A DNA stretch of 45,092 nucleotides from UBA3700 sp963592135 (GTDB lineage: Bacteria > Bacillota > Clostridia > Christensenellales > UBA3700). The position numbers and the translations under genes were made by a program. Positions 1 to 7,858 of the stretch are shown in pieces. Location: positions 1-45,092 of the forward strand of contig CAVAVP010000007.1 in NCBI GenBank assembly GCA_963592135.1, written 5' to 3'. The notes beneath the pieces were generated by a model. It saw nothing but the letters and a program-made list of their open reading frames with translations. It did not search any database and had not been told where the DNA came from. Numbering within the stretch: the stretch's first letter is position 1; the number at the start of each line of letters is the position of its first letter.

Positions 1-1
1 A

Positions 2-859
2 TATAGAGAGCATATAATTGAGTTTTATATAAGTGATAATGAGAAAAAAAATATAAAAATTGATGGAATACCTATTAAAAAAATAAGTGAACTAATTGGA
101 TTAATGAATGTAATATTTTTTTCTCCAGATGAGATGAAACTTATAAAAGAATCTCCCGTAGAGAGAAGGAGATTTATGGATATTTCTTTGTCTCAACAAT
201 TTAAGCCATATTTATATTCTTTATCAAAATATAATGAAATAATTTCACAAAGAAATAGTTTATTAAAAGAAAGTTATAAAAACGAAAAAATAAAAGAAAT
301 GTTAGTTTTATGGGATAATCAACTTGCAAAAGAAGGAGCTTATATAATAAGTAAAAGATATGAATTTATTCAAAAATTAAAGAAATTTGCAAATGAGGCT
401 CATTTAAAAATAACAAATAATAGTGAAATATTAGATTTAGAATATGAAAGTTCTGTTAAATTTTCAAGTTTAGAAGAAATTCAAATCCAACTTGAAAATA
501 AATTAAAAGAAACTGTGGATAAAGACTTATCTTTACAATATACAACAATAGGACCACATAGAGACGATATATTAATTAAATCAAATAATATAGATATTAG
601 AAAATATGGTTCACAAGGACAACAAAGAACCTGTGCTCTGTCTTTAAAATTAGCCGAAATTTCATTATTTAAAGATGAACTAGGAGAAACACCTATACTT
701 TTACTTGATGATGTTTTAAGTGAATTAGATGAAGGCAGAAGAAACATGCTAATGGATATAAGTTCATCACTTCAAACAATTATCACTTGTACTGACTTTG
801 AAATGCCTTTAAATCATAATGAAATAAGGATTTTAAATGGCAAAGTTTTAAAAGATTAA
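2..859 (+). CDS. recF: RecF, DNA replication and repair ATPase (5'-truncated by window edge)
   Basis: SMC-like ATPase that loads RecA with RecO and RecR at gapped DNA. The reading frame is open from base 2, so the gene starts outside the window. About 285 residues are present against a usual 360-370, so roughly the first 80, with the Walker A loop, are missing. Visible family marks are the segment 'GLMNVIFFSPDEM' near base 100, the ABC signature 'GSQGQQRT' near base 610 and the Walker B 'PILLLDDVLSELD' near base 695. The ATG at 104 is internal, because 34 conserved in-frame codons precede it. The gene lies 145 bases upstream of gyrB on the same strand, the usual dnaA-dnaN-recF-gyrB-gyrA order, which suggests oriC lies just to the left. 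Identity is secure. Confidence 0.96.
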   Translation, partial: YREHIIEFYISDNEKKNIKIDGIPIKKISELIGLMNVIFFSPDEMKLIKESPVERRRFMDISLSQQFKPYLYSLSKYNEIISQRNSLLKESYKNEKIKEMLVLWDNQLAKEGAYIISKRYEFIQKLKKFANEAHLKITNNSEILDLEYESSVKFSSLEEIQIQLENKLKETVDKDLSLQYTTIGPHRDDILIKSNNIDIRKYGSQGQQRTCALSLKLAEISLFKDELGETPILLLDDVLSELDEGRRNMLMDISSSLQTIITCTDFEMPLNHNEIRILNGKVLKD

Positions 860-919
860 CTTTTTTATCAAAACTATTAAAAATTTTTCAAATTAAGCCG
901 AATTTTTTATTAAATACTA

Positions 920-948
920 TTGTATTTAATGACATTAAATGTTATAAT
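920..948 (+). promoter_or_regulatory. sigma-A-type promoter of gyrB-gyrA
   Basis: TTGTAT (920-925), a 17-base spacer and TATAAT (943-948), in the gap between recF and gyrB. Transcription would start near 955-957 and give a leader of about 50 bases containing the alternating tract at 967-988. Confidence 0.7.
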
Positions 949-966
949 GTAGCCACTATAATATAA

Positions 967-988
967 TATATACGCGTGCGTACACGCG
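967..988 (+). promoter_or_regulatory. alternating pyrimidine-purine tract and small hairpin in the gyrB leader
   Basis: All 22 bases alternate pyrimidine and purine. The right part holds a perfect 6-bp inverted repeat, CGCGTG (973-978), loop CGTA, CACGCG (983-988), directly followed by the gyrB ribosome site AAAGGAGA (989-996). In a genome this poor in CG steps the run stands out. It could form left-handed DNA under negative supercoiling or an RNA hairpin next to the ribosome site. Related tracts lie at 30940-30951 and 35579-35595. Function is inferred. Confidence 0.5.
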
Positions 989-1004
989 AAAGGAGATTTT
1001 TATA

Positions 1005-3038
1005 ATGGCAGATCAAAACAATTATGGTGCAGATCAGATTAGAGTTCTACATGGATTAGAGCCGGTTAGAGTTCGTCCTGGTATGTATATTGGTTCTACA
1101 GATGCTAGAGGATTACATCATTGTGTATATGAAGTAATAGATAACTGTGTAGATGAAGCTATGGCAGGTTATTGTACAGAAATTGATGTTGAATTATTAA
1201 ATGATGGCGGATGTAGGATTACTGATAACGGACGTGGTATTCCAGTAGGAATAAAAGAAGAAGAAGGAGTATCTGCAGTTGAGGTAGTATTAACTAAACT
1301 TCATGCTGGTGGTAAATTTGGAAATGGCGGTTATGAAATTTCCGGAGGATTACATGGTGTAGGTGTATCATGCGTAAACGCACTTTCTTCTAAATTAATA
1401 GTAGAAGTTGCTCAAAATGGTGAACTTTGGACCATGTCTTTCTGTAGAGGAATTCCAGAGAATCATTTAACAAAAATTGGAAAGACAAATAAAAGAGGAA
1501 CAACAATTATTTTCTATCCAGATCCAGAAATTTTTGAAACACTTGAATTTGATTATGATACTTTAAGACAAAGAATCCAAGAATTAGCATTCTTAAATAA
1601 GGGACTAAAGTTTAATTATAAAGATAGTAGATGTTTAAAAGAACAACAAGAAACATTCCAATATAATGGTGGTATTGTTGAATATATTGAAATGCTTAAT
1701 AAAAGAGAAAAAGACCTTGAAAATAAAGAAAAACAAGAAGTTGAAAAAGGAGAAAAGAAGGAAGATGAGTTTAGGGAAAGATTAACGCCTTCAGAGCCTT
1801 TATATTTTACAACTAACGGAACATTCAAAGATCATGATATAACAAGAAAATTTGAGCTTGAGGTGGCTTTACAATATAACTCTGGATATAATGATCAAAT
1901 TTTAACATTTGCTAACAATATTAGAACTATTGAAGGTGGACAACATTTAGATGGATTTAAATATGCATTATTTAAAGTTATAAAGAAATATATAGCAGAA
2001 TCTAAAATTTTAAAAGAAAAAGAAGTAGACAACTTAAAGAGTGAAGATTGTAGAGAAGGATTAGTTGCTGTAGTTTCTGTAAAACTTGAAAATCCACAAT
2101 TTGAAGGACAAACAAAAACAAAACTTGGAACTCCAGGAATAAGACCTGTTGTATCGGATGCAGTAGAGGAAAAATTTGGAGAATTATTAGAAGAAAATAA
2201 AGCTATAAGACAAAAAATTATAGGAAAGGCTATTAACGCTAAAAAAGGAAGAGAAGCAGCGATAAGAGCAAAGGAAACAATAAGAAAAGGTGTTATGGAA
2301 TCGTTTGGACTTCCAGGCAAACTTGCGGATTGTACATCAACAGACCCTTCGGAATGTGAAATATATCTTGTAGAGGGAGATTCTGCCGGCGGTACAGCAA
2401 AGACAGGAAGAGATAGAAGATTCCAAGCAATTATGCCACTTAGAGGTAAAATTTTAAATGTTGAAAAAGCTTCTTTAAATAGAGCCTTAGAGAGTGAAGA
2501 AATTAAAAATATGATTACAGCTTTTGGTTGTGGAATTGATCAAAAAGATGATACAGGTAGATATATTACAAGATGTGATGTTGAAAAATTAAAATATGAC
2601 AAGATTGTATCAATGACCGATGCTGATGTAGATGGAGCTCATATTAGAATATTATTAATCACATTTATTTATAAATTTATGAGACCAGTTATAGAGCAAG
2701 GACACTTATATGCTGCGCAACCACCTTTATATAAAGTTACAAAGAAAGTCGGAACTAAAGAAGAAAGATATTTCTATGATGATAAGAGTTTAAATGATTA
2801 TATGGAAAGCATAGATAGAAAAGGTGAAATTCAAAGATATAAAGGTCTAGGCGAAATGGATAAAGAACAACTTTGGGAAACCACTATGAATCCAGAAAAG
2901 AGAACCTTGGTTAGAATTACCGTAGATGATGCAGAGAGAGCTTATAATAAAATAAAAGTCTTAATGGGCGATGAACCAGAATTAAGAAGAGAATTTATTG
3001 AGAAAAATGCAGATTTAGTAAAGGATCTAGATATATAG
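1005..3038 (+). CDS. gyrB: DNA gyrase subunit B
   Basis: ATPase subunit of DNA gyrase, which introduces negative supercoils together with GyrA. The GHKL ATPase motifs are visible near the N-terminus: 'EVIDNCVDEAMAG', 'DNGRGIPVG' and 'GGLHGVGVSCVNALS'. The TOPRIM metal site follows, with EGDSAGG at about residues 457-463 and DADVDG at 539-544, and then the C-terminal 'RYKGLGEMDKEQLW'. At 677 residues it is longer than the usual ~640; the excess is a Lys/Glu-rich insert at about residues 232-264, just before the transducer domain. The ATG at 1005 has AAAGGAGA nine bases upstream. gyrA follows after 12 bases, so the two are very probably cotranscribed. Identity is secure. Confidence 0.98.
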   Translation: MADQNNYGADQIRVLHGLEPVRVRPGMYIGSTDARGLHHCVYEVIDNCVDEAMAGYCTEIDVELLNDGGCRITDNGRGIPVGIKEEEGVSAVEVVLTKLHAGGKFGNGGYEISGGLHGVGVSCVNALSSKLIVEVAQNGELWTMSFCRGIPENHLTKIGKTNKRGTTIIFYPDPEIFETLEFDYDTLRQRIQELAFLNKGLKFNYKDSRCLKEQQETFQYNGGIVEYIEMLNKREKDLENKEKQEVEKGEKKEDEFRERLTPSEPLYFTTNGTFKDHDITRKFELEVALQYNSGYNDQILTFANNIRTIEGGQHLDGFKYALFKVIKKYIAESKILKEKEVDNLKSEDCREGLVAVVSVKLENPQFEGQTKTKLGTPGIRPVVSDAVEEKFGELLEENKAIRQKIIGKAINAKKGREAAIRAKETIRKGVMESFGLPGKLADCTSTDPSECEIYLVEGDSAGGTAKTGRDRRFQAIMPLRGKILNVEKASLNRALESEEIKNMITAFGCGIDQKDDTGRYITRCDVEKLKYDKIVSMTDADVDGAHIRILLITFIYKFMRPVIEQGHLYAAQPPLYKVTKKVGTKEERYFYDDKSLNDYMESIDRKGEIQRYKGLGEMDKEQLWETTMNPEKRTLVRITVDDAERAYNKIKVLMGDEPELRREFIEKNADLVKDLDI

Positions 3039-3050
3039 TAGGGGGTAAAT

Positions 3051-5609
3051 ATGGCAGACAAGAAAGAAGAAACTAAGAAAACAGTAAAAGAAATGCTAGA
3101 AGGATCCATAATAAAGGAAAGACCTTTAGAAAAAGAAATGGATTATTCGTTTATTTCCTATGCAATGGCAGTAAACGTATCAAGAGCTATTCCAGATGTA
3201 AGAGATGGTTTAAAGCCAGTTCATAGAAGAATTTTATTTGATATGGACGAGCAAGGATTAACATCAGATAAACCATTTAGAAAGTGTGCATCAGTTGTTG
3301 GTGACGTTTTAGGTAAGTACCATCCACATGGAGACTCATCAGTTTACGATGCAATGGTAAGATTAGCTCAAGATTTCTCAATTAGATGTCCTTTAATTGA
3401 TGGTCACGGAAACTTTGGCTCGGTTGATGGAGATGGTGCTGCTGCTTATCGTTATACAGAAGCAAGAATGAGTAAGATTGCTTCAGAGATGGTTAGAGAT
3501 ATCGATAAAAATACAGTAGATATGAAACCAAACTTTGATAATACTCGTAATGAGCCAGTTGTACTTCCTGCAAGATTTCCAAATCTTTTAGTAAATGGTT
3601 CTGATGGTATTGCTGTTGGTATGGCAACATCTATTCCTCCTCATAATTTATCTGAAGTTATAGATGGAACTATAGCTTTAATAGATAATCCAGACTTAGA
3701 GGTTGAAGATTTAATGCAATACATTAAAGCTCCAGATTTTCCAACAAAAGCCTTAATTTTAGGTAACGAAGGAATAAAGGATGCTTATAAGACAGGTAGA
3801 GGTTCTTGTATCTTAAGATCAAGAGTAGAAATTGAAGAAGATGATAAAGGCAAGAGTTCGTTAGTTATTACTGAAATCCCTTATCAAGTTATAAAATCAC
3901 AATTAGTTGAATCTATAGCTGCATTAGTTAGGGACGATAAAATTAAAGGAATTTCTTCAATAAAGGAACACTCAGATAGAGATGGTATGAGAGTTGTTAT
4001 AGAAATTAAGAAAGATGCAGTTCCACAAGTTGTATTAAACCATCTTTATAAACAAACACAATTACAAACATCGTTCTCTATGATTATGCTTGCTCTTGTT
4101 GATGGAAAACCAAGAATTTTAAACTTAAAACAAATTCTAGAAGAGTATATAAAACATCAAAAGAGTGTTATTGTAAGAAGAACAACTTATGATTTAACAA
4201 AGGCACAAGAAAGAGCTCATATCGTTGAAGGTTTATTGCTTGCACTAAAGAATATTGATGAAGTCATAAAGACCATTAAATCTTCAGAAGATAGACAATC
4301 TGGTATTACAAACTTAATGACAAAGCATAACTTATCTGAAAGACAAGCTGTTGCTATTATGGAAATGAAACTACAAAGCTTAACTCATTTAGCAAGTGAT
4401 AAATTAGAAGAAGAACTTGCAGAATTAAACAAGGCTATTGCAGATTTTGAAGACATCTTGGCAAAACCAGAAAGAGTAGCCGCAATAATTAAGCAAGACT
4501 TATTAGAGATAAAAGATAAATATGGAGCTCCTCGTTTATCTGAAATAACATTTGATCCTGCAAATTTAGAGGATGGAGACTTTATTAAGAAGGAAGATGT
4601 TGCAATAACAATAACAAGTCAAGGCTACATCAAGAGAATGCCAGTTGCTGAATATAAGGCACAAAATAAAGGCGGAATGGGAAAGACAGCACATAAGACA
4701 AAGGAAGATGATTTCGTTCAAAGTGTTATTATTACTCATTCTCACGATGATATGTTATTCTTCTCAAACAGAGGAAAGGTATATAGAATAAAGGCTTACC
4801 AAGTTCCAGAAGCAACAAATCAATCTAAAGGAAGGGCAATTGTTAATCTATTAACAGGTTTAAGCAACGAAGCTGAAAATAAAGAAAAAATCAATGCATT
4901 TGTTCCTGTTCCTGAAAAGTTCTTAGAAGAGTATGCAAGACCAGAAGATAAGAAAGCATATCTAATTTTAGCAACAAAACAAGGTTTAATTAAAAAGACA
5001 TCATTAGACGAGTTCGTAAGAATTCAAAACAATGGTAAGATTGCAATATCTTTGGTTGATGATGATGAATTAATAGCTGCAGCTTTGACGACAGGCGATG
5101 ATCAAATTATTATGGCTTCAACTGGTGGAAAGTGTATAAGATTCCATGAAAAAGATATAAGAGAAACAGGAAGATCTTCTCAAGGTGTTAAATCTATTTC
5201 CTTAGACAAAGATGAAAGAGTTGTAGATATGGCAATTGTAAGAGAAGGACAAGAAGTATTAACAATTACTGAAAACGGATACGGAAAGAGAACTTCTCTT
5301 GACGAATATACATTACAAGGAAGAGCCGGAAAGGGTGTTAAAGTAGGTGTATTAAACGAAAAGACAGGTAATGTTGTTAACTTAAAACTTGTAGATCCTG
5401 AAAAAGATGACATAATTATTGTTACAAATAAGGGTGTAATAATGAGAGTTAAAGTAGACCAAATATCAAAGATGGGAAGAAATACTCAAGGTGTTATCAT
5501 CAAGAAGAACGAAAAGAATGAAGTTGTAGCAGCCATAGCAGCAGTTCCTCATATGGAAGAAGTAGAGGAAACAGAAGAAACTTCAGAAGAAGAAAACCCT
5601 GAAGAATAA
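3051..5609 (+). CDS. gyrA: DNA gyrase subunit A
   Basis: Breakage-reunion subunit of gyrase. The catalytic tyrosine is Tyr135 in 'AAYRYTEARM'. The quinolone-determining stretch 'HPHGDSSVYD' (91-100) keeps Ser96 and Asp100, the equivalents of E. coli Ser83 and Asp87, so no classic resistance change is seen. A GyrA-box-like 'QGRAGKG' in the C-terminal beta-pinwheel supports gyrase rather than topoisomerase IV. The protein is 852 residues, within the normal range, and ends in an acidic Glu/Thr-rich tail of about 18 residues. An AGGGGG ribosome site precedes the ATG, 12 bases after gyrB. A good rho-independent terminator follows. Confidence 0.98.
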   Translation: MADKKEETKKTVKEMLEGSIIKERPLEKEMDYSFISYAMAVNVSRAIPDVRDGLKPVHRRILFDMDEQGLTSDKPFRKCASVVGDVLGKYHPHGDSSVYDAMVRLAQDFSIRCPLIDGHGNFGSVDGDGAAAYRYTEARMSKIASEMVRDIDKNTVDMKPNFDNTRNEPVVLPARFPNLLVNGSDGIAVGMATSIPPHNLSEVIDGTIALIDNPDLEVEDLMQYIKAPDFPTKALILGNEGIKDAYKTGRGSCILRSRVEIEEDDKGKSSLVITEIPYQVIKSQLVESIAALVRDDKIKGISSIKEHSDRDGMRVVIEIKKDAVPQVVLNHLYKQTQLQTSFSMIMLALVDGKPRILNLKQILEEYIKHQKSVIVRRTTYDLTKAQERAHIVEGLLLALKNIDEVIKTIKSSEDRQSGITNLMTKHNLSERQAVAIMEMKLQSLTHLASDKLEEELAELNKAIADFEDILAKPERVAAIIKQDLLEIKDKYGAPRLSEITFDPANLEDGDFIKKEDVAITITSQGYIKRMPVAEYKAQNKGGMGKTAHKTKEDDFVQSVIITHSHDDMLFFSNRGKVYRIKAYQVPEATNQSKGRAIVNLLTGLSNEAENKEKINAFVPVPEKFLEEYARPEDKKAYLILATKQGLIKKTSLDEFVRIQNNGKIAISLVDDDELIAAALTTGDDQIIMASTGGKCIRFHEKDIRETGRSSQGVKSISLDKDERVVDMAIVREGQEVLTITENGYGKRTSLDEYTLQGRAGKGVKVGVLNEKTGNVVNLKLVDPEKDDIIIVTNKGVIMRVKVDQISKMGRNTQGVIIKKNEKNEVVAAIAAVPHMEEVEETEETSEEENPEE

Positions 5610-5628
5610 TAAGGTTTTAAATAAAATT

Positions 5629-5664
5629 AGAGGGTAAACCAAATAAGGTTGCCCTCTTTTTTTT
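5629..5664 (+). terminator. rho-independent terminator of gyrB-gyrA
   Basis: AGAGGG...GGTT-GCCCTCT stem (imperfect in its upper part) at 5629-5657, followed by an uninterrupted run of T to 5664. Confidence 0.85.
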
Positions 5665-5695
5665 GTACTAAAAGAATAAGAAATAATTTTGTTAT

Positions 5696-5729
5696 TTACA
5701 TTTGCCCCCCAAAAATGTAACATTATAAA
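5696..5729 (+). promoter_or_regulatory. probable promoter and inverted-repeat operator of the toxin-antitoxin remnant
   Basis: A perfect 8-bp inverted repeat, TTACATTT (5696-5703) and AAATGTAA (5713-5720), is separated by nine bases that include six consecutive C. It overlaps a possible promoter, TTGCCC (5702-5707), a 16-base spacer and TATAAA (5724-5729). Toxin-antitoxin operons with ribbon-helix-helix antitoxins usually repress themselves through such repeats, so an operator is a reasonable inference. Confidence 0.45.
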
Positions 5730-5745
5730 ATCAAGAGGGGAGTAT

Positions 5746-6130
5746 ATGTTTAATCAAAAAATATATTAGTTCATAATTAAAGGATAATTATAAAAATATT
5801 AAAGTTCGTGTTAGAAAAGACGACAAGGTCTTGATTAATAAACTTAACAATTGTGAAAATGTTAATAAATATATATTGGAATTAATAAAAAAGGATATAT
5901 ATGAGAATAGAAAATATAATCATATTAATAATGAAATTAATATTGATTTTGATTTATCACAAACAATGTTGAATTTGGTTAAAAAAGCGGAAGAGGCAGG
6001 CGTTATAGATGATTATAATCTTTATATGAATATTGCGGATGCAACAGATTCGCAAGGGAAATATGAAGTTACTCATCATATAATAACTGAAAACGAATGG
6101 AGATCATTAGCAAGGAGATATTCTTTATAA
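5746..6130 (+). pseudogene. ribbon-helix-helix-like antitoxin, 5' end broken
   Basis: From about 5777 to the stop at 6128-6130 one frame encodes a basic strand 'IKVRVRKDDKVLINKLNN' followed by helical 'NKYILELIKKD', the pattern of a small ribbon-helix-helix DNA-binding antitoxin, then an acidic tail. The likely original start, ATG 5746 with a GAGGGG ribosome site just upstream, opens a different frame that stops after seven codons, so the 5' end appears frameshifted. A TTG at 5831 would remove the basic strand and is not a credible native start. The stop overlaps the first codon of the HipA-like remnant, as in an antitoxin-toxin pair. The assignment comes from fold pattern and context, not a search. 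Confidence 0.5.
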
Positions 6131-6607
6131 TGGATATAATAGATTTTACCAATACACCTTTAAGTGATAGAAATTTAGAATATGCAGGTAGGGCTGGAGA
6201 AAAATAGTTTGTGCGTGTAGAGATTTATAAAAGATGATAAAAATGAATTACTAATACCCTATACAGCACTTAGAAACGATTCCAACCCTTTAATTATGAG
6301 AAGAAATAATGGTTCTTATTGCTCACTATCTAATATTAATGAAATAGTATTTCAATTAGACCATAATGAAGTATTAAGCAAAATAAAAGATGCTAAAAAA
6401 AGATTTTTTGAAGTTTTTATAAAAGACATGCTAATTAATAATAGCGATAGAAATGAAGATAATTGGGGCGCTATTAAATTTAAAAATACTAGTACATATA
6501 AGATTGCTCCTGTTTATGGTTGCGGAAATTCTTTTTATATAAAAACAATAGAGTTAAGAATAAAAGAAATTCTAAAGCCTAAATATTTAGAAAAAATTCA
6601 AAATTAA
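6130..6607 (+). pseudogene. HipA-like toxin kinase (decayed)
   Basis: Three pieces of one HipA/CtkA-type Ser/Thr kinase are visible. The start, 'MDIIDFTNTPLSDRNLEYAG' and on to GRAGEK, runs from ATG 6130 to a TAG near 6205. After a missing stretch that I estimate at about 70 codons, including the expected ATP-lysine region, a short piece reads VCACRDF. One base out of frame the rest follows from about 6221: 'IKDDKNELLIPYTALRNDSN' and onward to 6607. The catalytic loop 'NNSDRNEDNWG' is kept. The later metal-binding Asp, expected in 'APVYDCGNS', is Gly ('APVYGCGNS'). The C-terminus is also short. An internal deletion, a frameshift and a lost catalytic residue make it inactive. Active homologues phosphorylate translation factors and cause growth arrest. 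Confidence 0.75.
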
Positions 6608-6613
6608 AGAAAC

Positions 6614-6642
6614 AAAAAGACAAGTCATAGGCTTGCCTTTTT
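6614..6642 (+). terminator. terminator, probably bidirectional
   Basis: AAAAAG-A-CAAG (6614-6624), loop of seven, CTTG-C-CTTTTT (6632-6642), with a single A/C mismatch. It has T-rich flanks on both strands, so it can serve the HipA-like remnant on the plus strand and the glucokinase gene on the minus strand. Confidence 0.65.
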
Positions 6643-6669
6643 GTTAAAAAAGTTTTGCCTGAAAAGTTG

Positions 6670-7629
6670 TTAATTATTGTTTATTACTAATGCAGCTGCT
6701 CCTAATATTCCGGCATCGTTTTGCAATGACGCAGCTTTAACAACAACTCTTGGATTATGCTTTCCACCATAAGCTTCGGCATCCATTTTCTTTTGAAGAG
6801 GAATTGTTAAATACTCTTTTTCTTTAGAGATTCCACCGCCAAGTAAAATCGCATCTGGTCTAAAGATGTTTGCCATATTAATAAGACCAATAGAGATGTA
6901 TTCAATGTATTGATCTACAACTTTTTGACCGGCTTCGTCACCTTTTTTAGCAGCAACGAATGCAGTTTTTCCTGAAACTTTTCCCTCTTCTTTTGCAATT
7001 TTATGCATCAAAGAATTAGGATATTTATCCATAATTTCTTTTGTTTGTCTAATTAATCCAGAAGCTGAAGCATACGCTTCCCAACAGCCTTTTCTACCAC
7101 AACTGCATTGAACTCCATTAGGAACTATAACCATATGACCAGCTTCAGCTCCGGCTGAAGATCTTCCTTCAAACAATTTACCATTTATTACTATTCCAGA
7201 GCCAACGCCAGTTCCTAGTGTTATAAATACAACATCTTTATAACCACGGCCAGCTCCAAAAATAAATTCACCAAGTCCAGCACAGTTTGCGTCGTTATTT
7301 ATATAAATAGGGCAATCATATTTTGTATGCAGTTCGCCTACTACGGGAACATTTTCTATTGCAATATTGTTGCTATAACGAATCTCTCCTCTTTCAGAAT
7401 CTATAGAACCAGGTTGACCTATTCCAATTCCTACAATTTCATTGAATGGATGGCCCCATTCTTTAATTACACCATCAATAACTTTTGAAATATCTTCACT
7501 TATACTATAGTCTTTAGTATATTCTTCCGTTGTTGGAATAACATATTGAGCAACAATTCTCCCGGTTTCGCTATCTACGACGCCACCTTTTATACTCATT
7601 CCTCCTACATCGATACCTATTAAATACAT
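6670..7629 (-). CDS. glk: ROK-family glucokinase
   Basis: Phosphorylates glucose (possibly other hexoses) with ATP at the entry to glycolysis. Visible are the phosphate loop 'GIDVGGMSIKGG' (5-16), the catalytic Asp113 in 'NNDANC', the second phosphate motif 'LGTGVGSGIV' (138-147), the ROK zinc site with His165 and the Cys cluster 'CSCGRKGC' (175-182), and the following 'WEAYAS'. At 319 residues it is full length. On the minus strand the ATG has GGAGG about eight bases upstream, and a good promoter lies at 7690-7662. It is transcribed divergently from ftsH. ROK sugar kinases and repressors look alike, but there is no N-terminal helix-turn-helix, so a kinase is favoured. The exact sugar is inferred. 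Confidence 0.9.
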   Translation of the reverse strand: MYLIGIDVGGMSIKGGVVDSETGRIVAQYVIPTTEEYTKDYSISEDISKVIDGVIKEWGHPFNEIVGIGIGQPGSIDSERGEIRYSNNIAIENVPVVGELHTKYDCPIYINNDANCAGLGEFIFGAGRGYKDVVFITLGTGVGSGIVINGKLFEGRSSAGAEAGHMVIVPNGVQCSCGRKGCWEAYASASGLIRQTKEIMDKYPNSLMHKIAKEEGKVSGKTAFVAAKKGDEAGQKVVDQYIEYISIGLINMANIFRPDAILLGGGISKEKEYLTIPLQKKMDAEAYGGKHNPRVVVKAASLQNDAGILGAAALVINNN

Positions 7630-7661
7630 AAAAATCCTCCAAGAATTTACAACGTAAGATA

Positions 7662-7690
7662 ATTATATAATAAAACAAGAAGATATTCAA
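7662..7690 (-). promoter_or_regulatory. promoter of the ROK kinase gene
   Basis: Read on the minus strand: TTGAAT (7690-7685), 17 bases, TATAAT (7667-7662). The GGAGG ribosome site and the ATG at 7629 follow. Confidence 0.75.
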
Positions 7691-7792
7691 TTTTTAATGT
7701 AAATTTGAAAAAGTAAATTCCTGCTTGAACTTTAGGTTAAATTTAGTATTTACTAGTAATATATAAAGAAAATTAAAGATTATTTATAAATA

Positions 7793-7822
7793 TTGACAAA
7801 AACAATGTTAGTAAACTATCAT
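7793..7822 (+). promoter_or_regulatory. promoter of ftsH
   Basis: Perfect TTGACA (7793-7798), 18 bases, TATCAT (7817-7822). The start codon at 7859 lies about 30 bases beyond the expected transcription start. Confidence 0.6.
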
Positions 7823-7858
7823 ATAACTTGACTTAATGAAATTAAGAGGTATAGAAAA

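Noticed and set aside
5831..6130. A complete 99-residue gene starting at TTG 5831
   Set aside because: The frame is open upstream and the missing codons encode the basic beta-strand of the fold. No ribosome site lies before the TTG.
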